A DNA stretch of 64,000 nt from Phragmitibacter sp965284365 (GTDB lineage Bacteria; Verrucomicrobiota; Verrucomicrobiia; Verrucomicrobiales; Verrucomicrobiaceae). The notes under the pieces are model-generated. The model had not been told where the DNA came from, searched no databases, and was given only the letters and a program-made list of their open reading frames with translations. Location of the stretch: assembly GCA_965284365.1 (NCBI GenBank), contig OZ260079.1:5642001-5706000 (forward strand). The letters run 5' to 3'. A program made the position numbers and the translations under genes. Positions 59,692 to 64,000 of this stretch are shown one piece after another. The stretch's first letter is position 1. The number at the start of each line of letters is the position of its first letter.

Positions 59692-60123
59692 ATGACCTCC
59701 GTCGTCGAATACACCCCGGACTCCATCATCATCCGCGTGCGCGGCTTTCTGGATTCGTTGACGAGAGGCCGCTGGGGCGAGATCAATACCATCGATTTTA
59801 ACCGAAAGGTCGTGGAAAAAGTTACGATTCGTCTCTCGAAACGAACCGTGGTTGAATACCCCTTGAGCATGTTTAAGGCGGTGGACTTTGCTCATGAGCC
59901 TTTAGGGAATCACGAGACATTCACCGTTGGTCTGCGATTCAAATCAAAGTATGAAACGCTTCTGTTAGCCAGCTTCCAAGGCATATCTCCTTCGGGTCAA
60001 AACCCTGAGTGGGTCCAGCGCCTTATGCCGACCCTATTTGGCGGATTCCTTGCCCATGAAGCAGACGCCCGTTCCCTGGCAAACCTCCTCTGCCAAAAGC
60101 TGGGCATGAAGCTGGCGGTGTGA
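59692..60123 (+). CDS. Hypothetical cytosolic protein
   Basis: A 143-residue protein without signal or membrane segment and not recognised. It alternates beta-like and helical segments (SIIIRVRGFLDSLTRGRWGE, LSKRTVVEYPLSMFKAVDF). Codon use looks normal for the genome. It starts 16 bases after the upstream terminator and precedes the parDE promoter. Confidence 0.55.
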   Translation: MTSVVEYTPDSIIIRVRGFLDSLTRGRWGEINTIDFNRKVVEKVTIRLSKRTVVEYPLSMFKAVDFAHEPLGNHETFTVGLRFKSKYETLLLASFQGISPSGQNPEWVQRLMPTLFGGFLAHEADARSLANLLCQKLGMKLAV

Positions 60124-60136
60124 CAGAGCGCCCCAA

Positions 60137-60176
60137 TGTCCCACAGTATTGACAATCTGTGGGACAATGATAGACT
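60137..60176 (+). promoter_or_regulatory. parDE promoter with overlapping operator
   Basis: TGTCCCACAG (60137-60146) and CTGTGGGACA (60157-60166) are perfect 10-bp arms with a 10-base spacer. TTGACA (60149-60154) and TAGACT (60171-60176) are 16 bases apart, so the palindrome overlaps the -35 region. This is the arrangement expected for autorepression by a ribbon-helix-helix antitoxin. The ATG at 60183 lies at the predicted transcription start, so the message looks leaderless. Confidence 0.7.
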
Positions 60177-60182
60177 GCACAA

Positions 60183-60455
60183 ATGGCGGAAGGCGTAAAT
60201 GTTCGTTTTGCGGGTGAATTGCAAAGGTTCCTTCAAACTCGAGTAGGAGATGCAGGGTTATACAACTCGGCCAGCGAATACATTCGTGATTTGGTTCGTC
60301 GTGATTACGAACAAACGGAAAAAGTTCGATGGGACAATCTCGAACACGAGTTGCAGCCAGGTATGCAGGCCGACGAGAATGAGTTTGTCTCTCTCAACGC
60401 GTTAGAGATCATCAAAGAAGCGAAGCTCCGTAAGAAGAAGAGAAATGGCCGTTAA
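60183..60455 (+). CDS. parD: ParD-like antitoxin
   Basis: A 90-residue type II antitoxin. The N-terminus is a ribbon-helix-helix DNA-binding domain of the ParD type (VNVRFAGELQRFLQTRV followed by YNSASEYIRDLVRRD), and the C-terminal half is polar and would wrap around the toxin. It is followed by parE with an 11-base overlap, the usual coupling. The palindrome upstream is its likely operator. Confidence 0.85.
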   Translation: MAEGVNVRFAGELQRFLQTRVGDAGLYNSASEYIRDLVRRDYEQTEKVRWDNLEHELQPGMQADENEFVSLNALEIIKEAKLRKKKRNGR

Positions 60456-60768
60456 AATCTTTTCTGCGGCAAGGGAACGACTGCTGCAAATCTGGGATTA
60501 CACGGACAGTACTTGGGGCACCCAGCAAGCCGATAAATATTTGCGTGAGCTTGTTGCTTCATGCCAAGCATTGGCCACAAGGCGTTCTTCATGGCGCCAT
60601 GTGAAATTTGGCAGGCTCAAAGGCGTCTACTGCTTCCACCATGAACACCATTATATCTTCTTTCGAGAGCTTTCGGTCGGAACCATTGGCATCGTCAGCA
60701 TCCTTCATGAGAACATGGACCTCCCTAATCGATTGAAAGATGATCTTAAAGTCCCGGAGGACCAATAA
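60445..60768 (+). CDS. parE: ParE/RelE-family toxin
   Basis: A 107-residue toxin of the ParE/RelE superfamily. The fold is recognised from ARERLLQIWDYTDSTWGTQQ at the start, the core RHVKFGRLKGVYCFHHEHHY and the final strand VGTIGIVSILHENMDLPNRL. ParE toxins poison DNA gyrase, while RelE toxins cut mRNA; the pairing with a ParD antitoxin favours the first, but the sequence alone does not decide. The C-terminus is intact. Confidence 0.85.
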   Translation: MAVKIFSAARERLLQIWDYTDSTWGTQQADKYLRELVASCQALATRRSSWRHVKFGRLKGVYCFHHEHHYIFFRELSVGTIGIVSILHENMDLPNRLKDDLKVPEDQ

Positions 60769-60801
60769 GGGCCAACTATTGGCGCAATCTCTCGATCTGT
60801 A

Positions 60802-60830
60802 GACGGAAAGACTCACTGTGAGATTCCGTC
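60802..60830 (+). other. Hairpin between parE and the GH10-like gene
   Basis: GACGGAA (60802-60808) and TTCCGTC (60824-60830) pair, and inside them CTCA/TGAG can pair further. No T-run follows. It ends 21 bases before the next start, so it could be a weak terminator or a leader structure. Confidence 0.4.
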
Positions 60831-60851
60831 AACCATCCCCGTTCTTGTGGC

Positions 60852-62654
60852 ATGAAGTTCATAGGATTTGGGGTCTTGGCCATGTTTGTTTGTCAGGCGC
60901 AGGCGGCGGATCTGCTCCCCAATGACCCACGGCAGTGGTCACGCAAGGCGGAGGCGGTGGTGGTGACAAATCTTGCGGAGGTCAAACCTGCTACCGCTCT
61001 GGTTGCGGAAGGACTTCGTCAGAAGGGTAAATGGAAGGTCCTACCTTTTGAAACAGCGGACCTGAAGGGCACCGCGCTTTCCTGTTACGCCGGGACAGGA
61101 GCACCGCCGGTGACGGTGCCGCTGCCAGAGTCGGCGCGGGGATGGCATGCGGTGTATGTAGGTATGTCGACGGTCTCGACGGGATTCAAGGAAGCGAAGT
61201 GTGGCTTGCGAGCGAAGCTCAGTGATGAAACGGTATATAGATCTCTGGCCAATAACCTGGCGCTGTTGCCGAATCGGGTGGATGTCATTCAAGAGCAGTT
61301 CATCACGGCAGCCGATCTGAAGGGCCAAAGCGTGGATCTGGCCCAGCAGCGGGCGCTCGCGGCAACGGTTTGTTATGTAAAGCTGATCCCGCTCACAGAG
61401 CAAGAAGTGGCGGCGTGGAAAGATGCTCAGGCACCCGGGCCAAAACCCACGCGGACATCCATCGCCACCTTTGACGGACATAGCTGGATCTCCCCATACA
61501 ACCCACAAACGAAAGAAGATCTGCTCTCAAACTTCCGGGGCTTTGAGTCATCGGATATTGGCAAATGGTGGTTCCAGGTCTTGGGCGCGGACTTGGTCAT
61601 CTACCCCACGAAGGTGGGCAACCTCCCCGGCGAAGCCACGCAAGACTTCAGCAGCGGCGGCCATGCGGCATTTGTGAAGGCCGTGCAGGGACTGCATAAG
61701 AAAGGCATCGATCCGCTCAAGGTCGCACGTGAAGAAGCGCGGAGACAGGGCGTGGAGTTCCACGTTATGCTGCGCAGCGCAGGCTGGAAGGCTGCCATCC
61801 CTTATGAGGAAACGTTCAACAGCCGCTTCTATGAAGCGCATCCAGAATGGCGCTGCGTGGATCGCGATGGCACGCCGACGATGCACATGAGTTATGCCTA
61901 TCCTGAAGTGCGGCAGCACCTTCTGGATATCTATCGGGAAACGCTGGAGTTGCAGCCGGAGGGCGTGGGCCTTTTGTTCAATCGCGGCATGCCGCTCATG
62001 CTGTGGGAAGACGGCTTCTGCGATCGCTTCCGGCAAATGCACAAGGCCGAGGCACGCGAGGTGCCGGAGGATGATCCACGTATCTACGTCACACGCGCCG
62101 CCATCATGACCGACTTCATGAAGGAGATCCGCGCGCTATTGGACGAGACCGCCGCGAACCAGGGGCGCAAGACTCCGTATAAGATTTCACTCGGCACCTT
62201 CAGCAAAGAAGCCGACAACAGCTTCTGGGGATTGGACCTACCCAACTGGATCGCGCAAGGGCTCGTCAATGACCTGGGCGTTGCGTGGTTTTCGCATCAC
62301 ACCTCCTTCGCACAGCCGGACATGGCGTATTACTCGCGTATCACCAAAGACACGAAGACCAACGTCTATCCCTTCATCATCTCCTGGAAATCAGGCAAGC
62401 CGCAGGAACTCTGCAAAACCGTCACTGACTTCTACAAACAAGGCGCCGCCGGCATCGCCATCTGGGACCCGCAGGTGGAGACCGGCTGGTCATTGGCGCC
62501 ACATGGAAACCTGTTTGAAACGCTCAGCCTAACAGGGCATCGTGATGTGATGGAGCGCTGGGCGAAAGCTGGTGTGCCGTTGCCCGTGAGTGTGCCAATG
62601 AAGCGCCTGGGCGAGAACCATTACAGCCGGTGGTTTCCGACTACGGGGTTCTGA
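60852..62654 (+). CDS. Secreted GH10-like (GHL10) glycoside hydrolase family protein
   Basis: A 600-residue exported protein with a signal peptide (KFIGFGVLAMFVCQAQAA). The N-terminal 220 residues form a beta-rich region of unknown type. The C-terminal part resembles the GHL10-type TIM barrel of putative glycoside hydrolases: REEARRQGVEFHVMLRSAGW, FYEAHPEWRCVDRDGTPTMH, MSYAYPEVRQHLLDIYRE and GVGLLFNRGMPLMLWEDGF. Acidic residues that could be catalytic are present, but the active site is not confirmed. The substrate is unknown; export and the nearby pectate lyase fit polysaccharide use. Confidence 0.78.
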   Translation: MKFIGFGVLAMFVCQAQAADLLPNDPRQWSRKAEAVVVTNLAEVKPATALVAEGLRQKGKWKVLPFETADLKGTALSCYAGTGAPPVTVPLPESARGWHAVYVGMSTVSTGFKEAKCGLRAKLSDETVYRSLANNLALLPNRVDVIQEQFITAADLKGQSVDLAQQRALAATVCYVKLIPLTEQEVAAWKDAQAPGPKPTRTSIATFDGHSWISPYNPQTKEDLLSNFRGFESSDIGKWWFQVLGADLVIYPTKVGNLPGEATQDFSSGGHAAFVKAVQGLHKKGIDPLKVAREEARRQGVEFHVMLRSAGWKAAIPYEETFNSRFYEAHPEWRCVDRDGTPTMHMSYAYPEVRQHLLDIYRETLELQPEGVGLLFNRGMPLMLWEDGFCDRFRQMHKAEAREVPEDDPRIYVTRAAIMTDFMKEIRALLDETAANQGRKTPYKISLGTFSKEADNSFWGLDLPNWIAQGLVNDLGVAWFSHHTSFAQPDMAYYSRITKDTKTNVYPFIISWKSGKPQELCKTVTDFYKQGAAGIAIWDPQVETGWSLAPHGNLFETLSLTGHRDVMERWAKAGVPLPVSVPMKRLGENHYSRWFPTTGF

Positions 62655-62722
62655 ACAGTGACGAAAGAGCACACGTTGTCTTCTGGTGCGTGAGAGCGTT
62701 ACCGCTTGGCTGCAACTAAGCA

Positions 62723-62817
62723 AGGAGCGGCGGTCTCCGAACCGCCGAGAGCCTTTTGCTTAGAAGTGAATTGCTATGACAGTCGCCGTCCCCGGCGGTT
62801 CGGAGACCGCCGCTCCT
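62723..62817. repeat. Intergenic element with perfect 25-bp inverted repeats
   Basis: The left arm begins AGGAGCGGCGGTCTCCGAAC (62723-62747) and the right arm is its exact 25-base complement (62793-62817), with 45 bases between. It would form a long hairpin or cruciform. There is no coding capacity for a transposase, so it resembles a REP or MITE-type element. The rest of the 269-base gap shows nothing further. Confidence 0.85.
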
Positions 62818-62923
62818 AAGTGCAAAGCATCGCAAACCACAGTTCGTGACAGAATTGTGATTCTTTGCCGGTGGTCGGCGAGGCGCGGAGAAGGCAGAAG
62901 AGCACTGCCCAATCCCACAAAGT

Positions 62924-64000
62924 ATGATAAAACCCTTCGCTGCTCTCCCATCGGGAACAGTTTCCAGCCCACTATCATTCCGCACTTCTCTCGCCCTGGT
63001 GATGGGCACAGGTCTTTGTCTGATCGGGTCACCGCTTTTTGCCACTACCTTCATCGTCAATGCTGGCGTCACCAACAGCACTGCCCAGACACTTAACGCG
63101 AATGAATCAGGCACGGTGGCCGCCACAGGGATTCTCACCACGGCTGGGGCGAGAACGGTGCGGCTCAATGGCAACAATGCGACGGTGAACAACTCCGGGA
63201 CGATCAGGGAAACGACCAACGGACGTGCCATTCACGACAATACCGGGGGCTTCACAGGACTCTCGATTACCAATCAGAGCATCGGCCTGATCCAGGGCAA
63301 CGAAGGTGATGCGGTCAAGATTGGCAACAGTGGGATCACGATCGATAATTTTGGAACGATTGTGTCTCTCCTGAACGGTCAAGCCCTAGATCTGGACAAC
63401 ATCGCAGACAAGACCAATACCGTGACCAATCGTGCCGGTGGGGTGGTCCGCTCCGGCGCCACGAATGGTGAAGCAGCGATTGCGACGGGTAACGGCACGA
63501 TCATTGACAACTATGGAACCATTGAAGCCCTGAAGGTAGGCGACGATGGGAGTCATGCCATCGACTACAATGCGCATACCGGAGTATCTCTCATCGTGAG
63601 ATCCACGGGAATAGTCGATGGCGGCAATCACGGGATCACGGGCGAGAAGGCATCGACCATCACCGTGGAAAACGGAGGCCAACTCATTGGCAGACATGGT
63701 TCGGGTGTCAATATCGACAGTGATAATGCTTCTGGCACTGGAACGCCCATCGTCGATAACAATTACTTTACGGTAACTGTCACCAACTCGGGGCTGATCA
63801 GCGGGGACTACAGCGCCACTGCCGGTGGGCCGGGTGACGGTGACGGGGTGGATGTCGATGAACTGGTGGCGATCACCAACAACAGCACAGGCATCATTCG
63901 CGGGACTGGCGCTGCTGGCAATGACGCCAATGCCCAGGGCAACAATACCGAAGGCATCGCTGCGGGCGGTGGCACGATCAACAACTACGGATCAATCTAT
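62924..64000 (+). CDS. Beta-helical passenger protein, 3' end outside the window
   Basis: The frame is open from the ATG at 62924 to the window edge, 359 codons. After an extended signal peptide (SLALVMGTGLCLIGSPLFA) it consists of short repeats of the type VNNSGTI, ITIDNFGTI, IIDNYGTIEA and VTVTNSGLISG, each a turn of a right-handed beta-helix. This is the passenger style of autotransporters and related adhesins (Asn-Ser/Tyr-Gly-x-Ile repeats). Whether it ends in an outer-membrane barrel or a PEP-CTERM tail cannot be seen. Confidence 0.82.
   Translation, partial: MIKPFAALPSGTVSSPLSFRTSLALVMGTGLCLIGSPLFATTFIVNAGVTNSTAQTLNANESGTVAATGILTTAGARTVRLNGNNATVNNSGTIRETTNGRAIHDNTGGFTGLSITNQSIGLIQGNEGDAVKIGNSGITIDNFGTIVSLLNGQALDLDNIADKTNTVTNRAGGVVRSGATNGEAAIATGNGTIIDNYGTIEALKVGDDGSHAIDYNAHTGVSLIVRSTGIVDGGNHGITGEKASTITVENGGQLIGRHGSGVNIDSDNASGTGTPIVDNNYFTVTVTNSGLISGDYSATAGGPGDGDGVDVDELVAITNNSTGIIRGTGAAGNDANAQGNNTEGIAAGGGTINNYGSIY

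Noticed and set aside
1..64000. tRNA, rRNA and insertion sequences
   Set aside because: No cloverleaf with a CCA-type end, no rRNA-like stretch and no transposase-like frame was recognised by eye. A tRNA scan would be needed to exclude an odd tRNA.

Overview
The window most likely comes from a member of the Verrucomicrobia, near the Prosthecobacter/Verrucomicrobium group. The evidence is a DUF1501 protein, a PEP-CTERM protein with a passenger-type repeat region, a large CHASE/PAS hybrid kinase, several lineage-style intergenic repeat families, and a 14-bp site that matches the LexA box known for this phylum at all but one position. This is an inference from gene content; there is no rRNA or other marker gene in the window. 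Most genes have moderately high GC, with clear low-GC exceptions. I found no tRNA, rRNA, CRISPR array or insertion sequence.

Region by region: 0-9.5 kb holds the end of a DUF1501 gene, a Fic AMP-transferase preceded by phased repeats, a YxxR-type sirtuin, a low-GC lipoprotein, the queF-queC pair of the queuosine pathway divergent from aspS, and small envelope proteins. 9.8-14.9 kb is a signalling block: a lone receiver domain, a sigma-54 response regulator and a hybrid histidine kinase. 14.9-21.7 kb has a radical SAM repair-type protein behind a LexA-like box, an amidase that overlaps a TPR protein resembling eukaryotic RMDN proteins, and a PEP-CTERM protein. 21.8-26.2 kb has a pectate lyase, an asparagine synthetase and a YdcF protein. 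26.3-34 kb is accessory DNA: a 1504-residue polymorphic-toxin-like protein with an AT-rich tip and an overlapping immunity candidate, a secreted coiled-coil protein, and a GDPD gene broken by one TGA. 34.1-40.1 kb is a tandem pair of TIR-membrane-propeller proteins driven by near-identical, apparently leaderless promoters. 40.5-46.1 kb holds a TonB-dependent receptor, a small Cys-pair protein, a receiver protein and a GT-C type membrane protein.

46.7-57.9 kb is a compact biosynthetic locus: a seven-domain highly reducing polyketide synthase (KS-AT-DH-MT-ER-KR-ACP), a stand-alone condensation-domain protein and a membrane fatty acid desaturase. Together they could build a methylated, reduced acyl chain, transfer it off the carrier protein without a thioesterase, and desaturate or hydroxylate it. 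Behind it lie two envelope proteins (the first with its ribosome binding site inside a perfect hairpin), a ParDE toxin-antitoxin pair with a clear operator, a GH10-like secreted protein, and the start of a beta-helical passenger protein that runs off the window.

The best candidates for something undescribed are the PKS/condensation/desaturase locus and the duplicated TIR-propeller pair. The intergenic repeats, one of which shows compensatory base changes in its hairpin, are the most notable non-coding signal.
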